Source: Nitriliruptoraceae bacterium (lineage in GTDB: Bacteria; Actinomycetota; Nitriliruptoria; Nitriliruptorales; Nitriliruptoraceae). From it: a stretch of 34,311 bases of DNA. Shown piece after piece: positions 19,530 to 26,629 of this stretch (the first letter of the stretch is position 1; the number at the start of each line of letters is the position of its first letter). The notes beneath the pieces were generated by a model, which worked only from the letters and a program-made list of their open reading frames with translations, was not told the DNA's origin and ran no database searches. The DNA lies in contig PWLR01000146.1 of assembly GCA_003558435.1 (NCBI GenBank), forward strand, positions 1 to 34,311. The letters are read 5' to 3'. The translations under genes and the position numbers were made by a program.

Positions 19530-19557
19530 CTCGGGTCCTTCCGGTCTTGGAGCCGAC

Positions 19558-20562
19558 TCAGGCGACGCCGGGGGGCAGCAGCCCCATCGCGTCCTTGGCC
19601 TGCCGCAACGTCGGTACGGCGATCTCCGCGGCGCGCGTCGCTCCGACACCGAGCAGGCGCGCGACCTCGCCGGGGTCGGACGCCAGCTCGGTGTGCCGCT
19701 GCTGGATCGGCCGGACCATCTCGATGACCGCTTCGGCGACGGCCGCCTTGAAGGTGCCGTACCCCTGGCCGTCGTAGTCCGCGGCCAACGCCTCGATCTC
19801 GCGCCCGGTCGCTGCGGCGAAGATCTCCAGCAGGTTCGACACGCCGGGCTTCTGCTCGCGATCGTGACGGATGTCGGTCGCCGAATCGGTCTGGGCGCTC
19901 TTGAACTTCTTCTCGATGCGCTTGGGATCGTCCAGCACGTAGACGATCCCCTTCTCGCTGGAGGCCGACTTGGACATCTTCACGGTGGGGTCCTGCAGGT
20001 CCATCACCCGGGCGCCGCTCGGGGGGTGCACGGCCCTCGGCAGGGTGAAGACCTCGCCGTAGCGGTGGTTGAACCGCTGGGCGATGTCACGCGCCAACTC
20101 GATGTGATGGCGCTGATCGTCACCGACCGGGACCTCATCGGCGTGGTAGAGCAGGATGTCGGCCGCCTGCAGCACGGGGTAGTCGAACAGCCCCACGCTC
20201 ACCGATTCGCCCTTCCCTTCCGACTTCTCCTTGAACTGCGGCATCTTGCGCAGCTCACCGAAGCCGGCGACGCAGTTGAACAGCCAGGTGCACTCGGCGT
20301 GTTCGGACAGATGCGACTGCACGAACAGGATGGAGCGCTCCGGATCGACGCCCACGGCCAGCATGCCGGTCGCGAGCTCCACGGTCCGGCGGCGCAGTGC
20401 CGACGGGTCGTGGTCGGTGGGTGAGGTGATCGCGTGCAGATCGACCACGCAGTAGATGCACTCGGCGGTGTCCTGCATCGCCACCCAGTTCACCCATGCG
20501 CCCAGCAGGTTGCCGAGGTGAGGGTCACCGGAGGGCTGCATGCCGGAGAACACGCGGGTCAC
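19558..20562 (-). CDS. trpS: Tryptophanyl-tRNA synthetase
   Basis: A 334-residue class I aminoacyl-tRNA synthetase that charges tRNA-Trp. It has the HIGH-equivalent PSGDPHLGN (10-18), the substrate-binding region YPVLQAADILLYHADEVPVG(D)D and the KMSKS loop at 195-199. The length is that of bacterial TrpRS. The GTG start at 20562 has GAAGG 6 nt upstream and begins at the conserved MTRVFSGMQPSG. Minus-strand TACCGT at 20603-20608 is a possible -10 box. No attenuator-like Trp-rich leader or T-box is visible in the 181-nt gap upstream, which instead holds the terminator hairpins of mdh. Confidence 0.95.
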   Translation of the reverse strand: MTRVFSGMQPSGDPHLGNLLGAWVNWVAMQDTAECIYCVVDLHAITSPTDHDPSALRRRTVELATGMLAVGVDPERSILFVQSHLSEHAECTWLFNCVAGFGELRKMPQFKEKSEGKGESVSVGLFDYPVLQAADILLYHADEVPVGDDQRHHIELARDIAQRFNHRYGEVFTLPRAVHPPSGARVMDLQDPTVKMSKSASSEKGIVYVLDDPKRIEKKFKSAQTDSATDIRHDREQKPGVSNLLEIFAAATGREIEALAADYDGQGYGTFKAAVAEAVIEMVRPIQQRHTELASDPGEVARLLGVGATRAAEIAVPTLRQAKDAMGLLPPGVA

Positions 20563-20677
20563 GTTTCGCCTTCGATCCGTCGCGGGGGTGGGCTCGTCGG
20601 CGCACGGTAGCGTCGGTCGCCCGTCGTTGATCCACCGATGCCCCCACCGGGGGAACCGACACCGGCGACCACAGGTT

Positions 20678-20700
20678 GCTGCCGCCCCGGGGGCGGCAGC
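20678..20700 (-). terminator. GC-rich hairpin between mdh and trpS
   Basis: Perfect 11-bp arms GCTGCCGCCCC and GGGGCGGCAGC around a single base; in RNA it would close with a 3-5-nt loop. It is the second of two strong hairpins after the mdh stop. A smaller CCCCC/GGGGG hairpin follows at 20641-20653. Confidence 0.7.
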
Positions 20701-20703
20701 AGC

Positions 20704-20733
20704 TGGCCGGGACAGCGCGAGCCATCCCGGCCA
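20704..20733 (-). terminator. Hairpin directly after mdh
   Basis: Perfect 9-bp arms TGGCCGGGA (20704-20712) and TCCCGGCCA (20725-20733) with a 12-nt loop, starting 11 nt after the mdh stop. No T-run. Confidence 0.65.
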
Positions 20734-20743
20734 ACAGCGGTGC

Positions 20744-21733
20744 TCACAGCATGTCGGCCACGGCCGTGCGCTCCTCCTGCAGCTCGGCGATGGTGGCCTC
20801 GAGCTTGCCCTGCGCGAAGTCGGTGAGCTGCAGCCCCTGGACGATCTCGTAGCTTCCGGCGCCGTCGGTGGTGACCGGGAACCCCGAGATGATGCCCTCC
20901 GGAACGCCGTAGGAACCGTCGGATGGGATCGCCATCGAGACCCAGTCGCCCTCGGGTGTCGGCTTGCCGCCGGTCCAGTTCGCGACGTGATCGATCAACG
21001 CGTTGGCGGCGGATGCGGCCGAGGAGCTCCCCCGCGCGTCGATGATCGCCTTGCCGCGCTGCTGCACGGTGCTGAGGAACTCGCCCTCGAGCCAGGCGCG
21101 GTCGGTGATGACGTCGGTCAGCGGCGTACCACCGATCCGGGCGTTGTCGAAGTCGGGGACCATCGTCGGCGAGTGGTTGCCCCATACGGCCAGGTTGGTC
21201 ACGTCGGCCACCGGCACACCGGCCTTCTGCGCCAGCTGGGTCTTGGCCCGGTTCTCGTCGAGGCGCACCATCGCGGTGAAGCGCTCCAGCGGCACACCGT
21301 CGGCGTTGGCCGAGGCGATGAGCGCATTGGTGTTGGCCGGGTTACCGACGACGGCGACCTTGATGTCGTCGGCGCCGGAGCTGGCGATGGCCCGGCCCTG
21401 GCCGGTGAAGATGGCGCCGTTGTCCTTCAGCAGGTCGGCGCGTTCCATCCCCGGTCCGCGCGGCTTCGCGCCAACCAGACAGGCGAGGTTCGCGCCGTCG
21501 AACGCGGTCTCGGCGGAGTCGGTCAGCTCGATCCCGGCGAGCAGCGGGAAGGCGCAGTCGTCGAGCTCCATGGCCACGCCCTCGAGGGCCCCCAGCGCCG
21601 GCGTGATCTCCAGCAGGCGGAGCTGGACGGGTGTGTCCGGCCCGAACATCTGTCCGGACGCGATACGGAACAGCAGCGCATAGCCGATCTGGCCGGCAGC
21701 TCCGGTGACGGTGACACGAACGGGCGAGCTCAT
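20744..21733 (-). CDS. mdh: Malate dehydrogenase
   Basis: A 329-residue NAD-dependent malate dehydrogenase that interconverts malate and oxaloacetate in the TCA cycle. It has the nucleotide-binding motif [11 protein letters not shown] (10-20), the mobile-loop [28 protein letters not shown], the RLDENRA region, and the catalytic His187 in [11 protein letters not shown]. Length and motifs fit the cytosolic-type enzyme common in actinobacteria. ATG 21733 is preceded by AAGGAG with 7-nt spacing. The leader just upstream is made of a 13-bp unit repeated more than four times, and two strong hairpins follow the gene. It is therefore probably a single-gene transcription unit, divergent from the methyltransferase. 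Confidence 0.96.
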   Translation of the reverse strand: MSSPVRVTVTGAAGQIGYALLFRIASGQMFGPDTPVQLRLLEITPALGALEGVAMELDDCAFPLLAGIELTDSAETAFDGANLACLVGAKPRGPGMERADLLKDNGAIFTGQGRAIASSGADDIKVAVVGNPANTNALIASANADGVPLERFTAMVRLDENRAKTQLAQKAGVPVADVTNLAVWGNHSPTMVPDFDNARIGGTPLTDVITDRAWLEGEFLSTVQQRGKAIIDARGSSSAASAANALIDHVANWTGGKPTPEGDWVSMAIPSDGSYGVPEGIISGFPVTTDGAGSYEIVQGLQLTDFAQGKLEATIAELQEERTAVADML

Positions 21734-21746
21734 CGGTTACTCCTTG

Positions 21747-21807
21747 TCGAGAACGGATGTCGAGAACGGATGTCGAGAACGGATGTCGAGAACGGATGTC
21801 GGGAACG
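21747..21807. repeat. 13-bp tandem repeat array in the mdh leader
   Basis: TCGAGAACGGATG is repeated exactly four times at 21747-21759, 21760-21772, 21773-21785 and 21786-21798, followed by a partial, changed fifth copy (TCGGGAACG) to 21807. The array ends within a few bases of the mdh ribosome binding site and would lie inside the leader RNA if the -10 box at 21854-21859 is used. Confidence 0.95.
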
Positions 21808-21853
21808 TCTCCGGCGGCCGGGGGCTCGAGCCGGAGAACCAGGGTTCCTGTCG

Positions 21854-21891
21854 AGCCTAGCCAGCGATGCTCCCTTAGCCTGGTGGCCGCA
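21854..21891. promoter_or_regulatory. Candidate back-to-back promoters, mdh (-) and methyltransferase (+)
   Basis: Minus-strand TAGGCT (21854-21859) and plus-strand TAGCCT (21886-21891) both fit TANNNT and point away from each other with 26 bp between, so their upstream regions would overlap. Expected starts near 21847 (mdh) and 21897 (methyltransferase). No TTGACA-like -35 is seen for either. Confidence 0.4.
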
Positions 21892-21935
21892 GCGACCCGA
21901 CGAGCCGGGTTCCGAACCACCGACAGGAGTGCCGC

Positions 21936-22565
21936 GTGGACCCGCGCGATCACGCGATGGCCATGGTCTACGACCGTCTCATGCGGCGCAGCGAACGGTC
22001 CGGGCTGGCGGCCAAACGGCGGGAACTGCTATCCGACCTGCACGGACACGTCGTGGAGATCGGCGCCGGCACCGGCGCGAACCTCCCCCACGTCCCGGCA
22101 TCGGTCCACCAGCTCACCCTGCTGGAACCCTCACCTGCGATGGCCAGGCGGCTGCGGGCACGGGCCGAGGACGCCGTTGCGCGCCCCACGGTGGACATCG
22201 AGGTCGGACGAGCACCGGCCGAGGCCCTCCCACTGGCCGACGCCAGTGCGGATGCGGTGGTCTCGACCCTGGTGCTGTGCTCGGTCGACGACCTCGATCG
22301 ATCACTGGCCGAGCTCGGACGCATCCTGCGCCCGGGAGGACGGCTGGTACTGATCGAGCACGTGGCCACGCACGGACCGGTCGGTCTGGTGCAACGGTCG
22401 CTCGCACCGATGTGGCGGATCGTCGCCGGTGGCTGTCAGCTGCGCCGCGACACCCGCACGGCCGTCGCGAACGCCGGGTTCGATGTCACGGACGTCCACC
22501 CCTGGCGTCTACCCGGCGGCGGTCCCGCCGCTCCGGCGATCGCGGGGACCGCATCGCGCCGTTGA
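21936..22565 (+). CDS. Class I SAM-dependent methyltransferase
   Basis: A 209-residue soluble methyltransferase. The SAM-binding motif I is VVEIGAGTGANL (39-50), motif II LTLLEPSPAMA, the acidic/ALPLADASADAVVSTLVL region is motif III-IV, and RILRPGGRLVLIEHV is the post-motif strand. It resembles small methyltransferases of the UbiE/Methyltransf_11 group, including ones acting on phospholipids or quinones, but the acceptor is unknown. The GTG start at 21936 has AGGAG about 5 nt upstream. It is a single gene, divergent from mdh and convergent with folD. Confidence 0.85.
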   Translation: MDPRDHAMAMVYDRLMRRSERSGLAAKRRELLSDLHGHVVEIGAGTGANLPHVPASVHQLTLLEPSPAMARRLRARAEDAVARPTVDIEVGRAPAEALPLADASADAVVSTLVLCSVDDLDRSLAELGRILRPGGRLVLIEHVATHGPVGLVQRSLAPMWRIVAGGCQLRRDTRTAVANAGFDVTDVHPWRLPGGGPAAPAIAGTASRR

Positions 22566-22566
22566 A

Positions 22567-22587
22567 CCGGCGCCGGACCGGCGCCGG
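22567..22587. terminator. Repeated palindrome between convergent methyltransferase and folD
   Basis: The self-complementary 10-mer CCGGCGCCGG occurs twice, separated by one A, and is followed by ACCGG, so the unit is an 11-bp tandem duplication. Each copy can fold on itself or pair with the other. It sits between convergent stop codons and is a likely bidirectional terminator. Confidence 0.6.
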
Positions 22588-22607
22588 ACCGGACGAAGCC
22601 GGCGGGT

Positions 22608-23480
22608 TCAGCGGCGGGGCAGCCCCCGTCGCGCGCGTGCGGCCTCGAGGGTGTTCTGCAGCAGCATCGTGACCGTCATCGGGCCGACGCCGCCGGGCGC
22701 CGGCGTGATCGCGCCGGCCACCTCGACGACCCCCTCGAAGTCGACGTCGCCGGTCAGCTTGCCGTCGTCCTTGCGGTTGGTGCCGACGTCGATCACGGTC
22801 GCACCGGGGCGGACCATGTCGGCGGTGATCAACCCGATGCGCCCCACCGCGGCCACGATCACGTCGGCGCTGCGACAGATCGCGCCGAGGTCCCGCGTCC
22901 GGGAATGCGCCAGGGTGACCGTGGCGTCGCGGCCCTTCAGCGTCAGCATCACCGACAGTGGCCGACCGACCAGGTTGGAGCGACCGACCACGACCACGTG
23001 CGCGCCCGCGGTCTCGACCCCGGCGTGGGCCAGGATCTCCAGCACGCCGTAGGGCGTCGCGGAGAAGAAGGTCGGGTCGCCGGTCGCCAGTCTGCCGGCG
23101 GTGTAGGGGTTCAGGGCGTCCACGTCCTTGTCGGGGACGATGCGTTCCACCACCCCGCGTGGGTCGAGGTGAGCCGGCAGTGGCAGCTGCACGAGGATGC
23201 CGTCGATGGCGTCGTCGTCGTTCAGTTCCCCGACGAGCGCTTCCAGGGCCTCCTGCGTGGTGTCGATGGGGAGCACGTGCTGCCGCGAGACCATGCCGGC
23301 GGCTTCGGTCGCACGGTGCTTCATGCCCACGTAGACCTGGGAGGCCGGGTCCTCGCCGACCAACACGGCCGCCAACCCGGGCACGATGCCGTGCTCGGCG
23401 CGCAGGGCCGCGACGTCGTCGGCGATGCGTGCTCGAACCTCGGTCGCGAGGGCCTTGCCGTCGAGGATGCGTGCGGTCAC
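22608..23480 (-). CDS. folD: Methylenetetrahydrofolate dehydrogenase / methenyltetrahydrofolate cyclohydrolase
   Basis: A 290-residue bifunctional enzyme that converts 5,10-methylene-THF to 10-formyl-THF with NADP. Visible motifs are VGEDPASQVYVGMKHRATE with the catalytic Tyr50 and Lys54, GILVQLPLP, the Rossmann motif VVVGRSNLVGRPL, DVGTNR, and the closing PGGVGPMT. The GTG start at 23480 has AGGAG 5 nt upstream and begins the conserved ARILDGKALA. It follows purH by 16 nt. The 10-formyl-THF it makes is the cofactor of both PurN and PurH, so the operon is functionally coherent. Confidence 0.96.
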   Translation of the reverse strand: MTARILDGKALATEVRARIADDVAALRAEHGIVPGLAAVLVGEDPASQVYVGMKHRATEAAGMVSRQHVLPIDTTQEALEALVGELNDDDAIDGILVQLPLPAHLDPRGVVERIVPDKDVDALNPYTAGRLATGDPTFFSATPYGVLEILAHAGVETAGAHVVVVGRSNLVGRPLSVMLTLKGRDATVTLAHSRTRDLGAICRSADVIVAAVGRIGLITADMVRPGATVIDVGTNRKDDGKLTGDVDFEGVVEVAGAITPAPGGVGPMTVTMLLQNTLEAARARRGLPRR

Positions 23481-23496
23481 GTGGACTCCTGAACGC

Positions 23497-25050
23497 TCAG
23501 TGCCGGAAGTGTCGGCGGCCGGTGAAGACCATCGGGATGCCGTGCCCGTCCGCGGCGGCGATGACCTCGTCGTCCCGGACCGATCCGCCCGGCTGCACGA
23601 TCGCCTTGATACCGGCCGTCGCGGCCGCGTCGGGGCCGTCGCGGAACGGGAAGAACGCATCGCTGGCCAGCACCGCCCCGACGTGGCGGTCCCCGGAGCG
23701 CTCCACGGCCAGCCGCACGCTGTCGACCCGGCTCATCTGCCCGGCGCCGACGCCCACGAGCTGGCCGTCCTTGGCGAGCACGATCGCGTTGGACTTGGTG
23801 TGTTTCGCGACGATCCAGGCGAAACGCAGGTCGTCGAGGGTGTTCTCGTCGGGTGTGGCCTCGGTGACCACCCGCCACTGGTCCCAGGGCTCGTCGCCGA
23901 CGTCGGCGTCCTGCACCAGCAGCCCACCGCTGACGCTGCGCAGCGTCCACCCCGGTCCCGGGCGGGTGGCCGAGGGCATGCGCAGGATCCGCAGGTTCTT
24001 CTTGCCCTGCAGCACGGTCAGCGCTTCCGGGTCGTAGGCCGGGGCGATGACGACCTCCGTGAACACCTCGCAGATCCGACGTGCGGTGGCGACATCCAGC
24101 GGCCGGTTGACCGCGACGATCCCCCCGAACGCGCTGACCGGATCGCCCTCGAGCGCCCGCTCGTAGGCGACCTCGAGGTCCTCGGCGACGGCGTAACCGG
24201 CCGGGTTGGTGTGTTTGATGATCGCCACGCACGGGTCGTCGAGGTCGACGGCCATCGCCCAGGCCGCGTCGGTGTCGAGCAGGTTGTTGTAGGACAACGC
24301 CTTGCCGTGCAGTTGCTCGGCGTCCGTGATCCCACTCCCCTGACCCCCGAAGCGCGGATCGGCGTACAGCGCCGCGCCCTGGTGGGGGTTCTCGCCGTAG
24401 CGCAGCTCCGCGACCCGGGGCAGGGCGATCGACAACTGCGGCGGGAACGCCTCGTCGCGCTGGAACCACGTCGCCACCTCGGCGTCGTAGGCCGCGGTGT
24501 GACGGAAGGCGGTCGCGGCCAGGCGTGCCCGCAACCCGTCGGTGAGCCCGCTGTGATCGTCGAGTTCCGCCAACAGGATCGCGTAGTCGGCCGGGTCGAC
24601 CAGCACCCCGACCGAGCCGTGGTTCTTCGCCGCCGCGCGGATCATCGTCGGGCCGCCGATGTCGATCATCTCGACCACGTCGGCGGCGGGGGCACCGGAC
24701 GCCACGGTGTCGGCGAACGGGTAGAGGTTGACGACCACGAGGTCGATCGGTTCGACGCCGAGCTCCTGCAGTTCGGCCACGTGGGCCGGGTCGTTGCGGT
24801 CGGCCAGCAGACCGGCGTGCACCCGGGGGTGCAGGGTCTTGACCCGCCCGTCGAGGCACTCGGGGAAACCGGTCAGGTCGGCCACCTCGGTGACCGGGAC
24901 CCCGGCCTCGCGCAGGACACCGGCGGTGGAGCCCGTGGAGATCAGTTCGACCCCGCGCTCGTGCAGCGCCTGGGCGAGGTCGGCGACCCCGCGCTTGTCG
25001 AAGCAGCTCAGCAGCGCACGCGCGACGGGGGTCACGGCCGGGATGCTCAC
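23497..25050 (-). CDS. purH: AICAR transformylase / IMP cyclohydrolase
   Basis: A 517-residue bifunctional enzyme for the last two steps of IMP synthesis. The N-terminal MGS-like cyclohydrolase domain (about 1-195) starts ARALLSCFDKRGVADLA and contains ISTGSTAGVLREAG, FPECLDGRVKTLHP and NLYPF. The C-terminal transformylase domain has LRYGENPHQ, the catalytic KHTNPAG, DPVSAFGGIVA and, near the end, SDAFFPFRDG. Length is normal. The GTG start at 25050 overlaps the purN stop by 4 nt and has AAGGAA 5 nt upstream. It is the middle gene of purN-purH-folD. Confidence 0.97.
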   Translation of the reverse strand: MSIPAVTPVARALLSCFDKRGVADLAQALHERGVELISTGSTAGVLREAGVPVTEVADLTGFPECLDGRVKTLHPRVHAGLLADRNDPAHVAELQELGVEPIDLVVVNLYPFADTVASGAPAADVVEMIDIGGPTMIRAAAKNHGSVGVLVDPADYAILLAELDDHSGLTDGLRARLAATAFRHTAAYDAEVATWFQRDEAFPPQLSIALPRVAELRYGENPHQGAALYADPRFGGQGSGITDAEQLHGKALSYNNLLDTDAAWAMAVDLDDPCVAIIKHTNPAGYAVAEDLEVAYERALEGDPVSAFGGIVAVNRPLDVATARRICEVFTEVVIAPAYDPEALTVLQGKKNLRILRMPSATRPGPGWTLRSVSGGLLVQDADVGDEPWDQWRVVTEATPDENTLDDLRFAWIVAKHTKSNAIVLAKDGQLVGVGAGQMSRVDSVRLAVERSGDRHVGAVLASDAFFPFRDGPDAAATAGIKAIVQPGGSVRDDEVIAAADGHGIPMVFTGRRHFRH

Positions 25051-25736
25051 GAGGGTTCCTTCGGATCGGGCGTGTCGGGATCGGGCGTGTCGGGATCGAG
25101 GACGGCACGGACGTGGCGGCCGTCGAGTTGCAGCGCCCCGTGACAGAGCAGCTTGACCGCGGCGGGCAGGAGCCGGTGCTCGACGCGTTGGATCCGGCCG
25201 TGCAGCGATGTTTCCGTGTCCCCGTCCCGGACGGCGACCGCCTCCTGCGCGACGATCGGGCCGTGATCGACCTGCTCGTCGACGAGGTGCACGGTGCAAC
25301 CGGTGAGCTTGACGCCGTAGGCCAACGCCTCACCCACCGCACGGGCGCCCCGGAAGGCCGGGAGCAACGACGGATGGGTGTTGATGACCCGATCCGGCCA
25401 TCCCGCCAGGAACACGGCGGTGAGGATCTTCATGAACCCGGCCAGCACGATCACCTGGGGATCATGCTGCTCGAGTTCCGCCCGCAGACCCGCCTCCCAC
25501 GTCGGCCGGTCCGGGGCGTCGGCGAGGGCGCACACGACCGTGGGGATCCCCGCGTCGCGCGCCCGGTCGAGACCCCCGGCACCTGCCCGGTCGCTGCCGA
25601 CGACCACCACCTCGCCACCGAAGTCCGGGTCGGCCTCGATCGCGTCCAACAGCGCCTGCAGGTTGGTGCCCGAGCCGGACACCATCACGGCCACGCGCAC
25701 AGGCGTGCGCGGGGTCGATGGCGACCTTCTCGGCAC
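25047..25736 (-). CDS. purN: Phosphoribosylglycinamide formyltransferase
   Basis: A 229-residue enzyme that moves a formyl group from 10-formyl-THF to glycinamide ribonucleotide, step three of purine synthesis. Motifs are VMVSGSGTNLQALLDA (phosphate binding), LAGFMKIL, the catalytic NTHPSLLPAFRG with Asn and His, and VHLVDEQVDHGPIVAQ with the catalytic Asp. The GTG start at 25736 has AGGAG 9 nt upstream; a GTG closer to the first strand is possible. The C-terminus is longer than usual by about 15 residues and consists of DPDTP repeats, produced by a 15-bp in-frame tandem duplication. It is the first gene of the operon. Confidence 0.95.
   Translation of the reverse strand: MPRRSPSTPRTPVRVAVMVSGSGTNLQALLDAIEADPDFGGEVVVVGSDRAGAGGLDRARDAGIPTVVCALADAPDRPTWEAGLRAELEQHDPQVIVLAGFMKILTAVFLAGWPDRVINTHPSLLPAFRGARAVGEALAYGVKLTGCTVHLVDEQVDHGPIVAQEAVAVRDGDTETSLHGRIQRVEHRLLPAAVKLLCHGALQLDGRHVRAVLDPDTPDPDTPDPKEPS
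25063..25092. repeat. 15-bp tandem duplication in the purN 3' end
   Basis: GGATCGGGCGTGTCG occurs twice in a row and a third, changed copy starts at 25093. Being 15 bp it stays in frame and encodes DPDTP repeats at the PurN C-terminus. Confidence 0.85.
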
Positions 25737-25786
25737 GGGCGGCGGCTCCTCGGCGGCTCGGGCGCCTCGACGGCGCGTACGCCCGG

Positions 25787-25830
25787 ACCCTAGCCGAGCA
25801 CCCCGGACCGCTAGGTCGGACCGCTAGGGT
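25787..25830. promoter_or_regulatory. Candidate divergent promoters for purN (-) and the membrane protein (+), with a 13-bp duplication
   Basis: Minus-strand TAGGGT (25787-25792) would start purNH-folD transcription near 25780. Plus-strand TAGGGT (25825-25830) would start the membrane protein transcript near 25837. Between them CGGACCGCTAGG-T/G is tandemly duplicated at 25804-25816 and 25817-25829, so the plus-strand box lies in the second copy and a near-copy (TAGGTC) in the first. Confidence 0.4.
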
Positions 25831-25884
25831 CGGGGGCCGCGCCGGGGCCGCCCTCGGGGTTGGACGGAGCCGCGAGGGGTGCCG

Positions 25885-26406
25885 GTGCGTGGGGACGCGG
25901 GGCTGACGCAGCGCCTGCTGCTGCGCGGTACGGGCTTCGCCGGGCTGGTCACGGCCGCCGGTGGTGGGCTGGTCCTGACCGGGGTGCTGTGTCCGTGGTA
26001 CGCGGTCGTCGCCGAGGTCTCGATGCTGGGCGGCGACAGTTCACAGATAGTGGCCACGCTGCCAGGGTTCCCCGCGACCCCCGGCGGCTGGATCGCCGGA
26101 GGCCTGGGTGTGTTCGTGACGATGCTGGGCGCACTGATCGCGTTCGACCGACCCCCGCTCCGTGGTCGGCAGCTGGCGCGCTACGCCGGCGTGCTGCTCC
26201 TCGCCGTCGCGACCGTCTCCCTGGCGTGGGTGCCCGAGTTGACCGACATCGCCGCGGGCACCACGGCAGAACTGCTGGACACCGCCGACCAACTGCCCGT
26301 CGGCGTCGAACTCGAGCTCCACGCGACCGCCGCATCGGGCCCGTGGTGGGTGATGGCCGGTGCGGCAACGGTGGTCGTCGGCGCGTTCAGCGCGCGGGCC
26401 GGCTGA
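25885..26406 (+). CDS. Small membrane protein with four predicted helices
   Basis: About 173 residues with four hydrophobic stretches: GFAGLVTAAGGGLVLTGVL, GWIAGGLGVFVTMLGALIAF, YAGVLLLAVATVSLAWV and WWVMAGAATVVVGAF. The two loops between helices 1-2 and 3-4 are polar and probably face outside. GTG 25885 is preferred because GAGGGG lies 5 nt upstream; GTG 25879 is also possible. The topology is like that of the Trp-associated membrane protein family, but I see no sequence motif that proves it. The gene precedes the NlpC/P60 gene on the same strand by 223 nt, in which I see only a candidate promoter. Function unknown. Confidence 0.65.
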   Translation: MRGDAGLTQRLLLRGTGFAGLVTAAGGGLVLTGVLCPWYAVVAEVSMLGGDSSQIVATLPGFPATPGGWIAGGLGVFVTMLGALIAFDRPPLRGRQLARYAGVLLLAVATVSLAWVPELTDIAAGTTAELLDTADQLPVGVELELHATAASGPWWVMAGAATVVVGAFSARAG

Positions 26407-26567
26407 CACGCCCCGAACACCCGGGTCGGTCGGTCGACCTGATCACGGGGCGCTCGGAGGTCCCGTGCGGGCCGTGGTCGCGGCCCGGGCCCCTCACCCC
26501 TCATCGGACAGGGCCCGAACGGCCAGGGACAGCCCGTCCCGCGCCGGCCTGGACGACCGACCACGGC

Positions 26568-26573
26568 TAGTGT
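26568..26573 (+). promoter_or_regulatory. Candidate -10 box TAGTGT for the NlpC/P60 gene
   Basis: TAGTGT fits TANNNT and would start transcription near 26580, 50 nt before the GTG start. I looked for a c-di-AMP (ydaO) riboswitch, common before such genes in actinobacteria, and did not find its conserved core. Confidence 0.3.
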
Positions 26574-26629
26574 CCGCACGTCCCGCCGCGCCTGCTCGCG
26601 ACACCCCCCGAACCCACCGAGGTCGACCC

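Noticed and set aside
21747..21807. CRISPR array
   Set aside because: The 13-bp units are directly adjacent with no spacers, and no cas gene is present.
21747..21807. LexA/SOS boxes in the mdh leader repeats
   Set aside because: Each unit has GAAC-N4-GTC, not the full GAAC-N4-GTTC, and mdh is not an expected SOS gene.
26407..26629. c-di-AMP (ydaO) riboswitch before the NlpC/P60 gene
   Set aside because: Common in this context in actinobacteria, but the conserved core sequence could not be found by eye.
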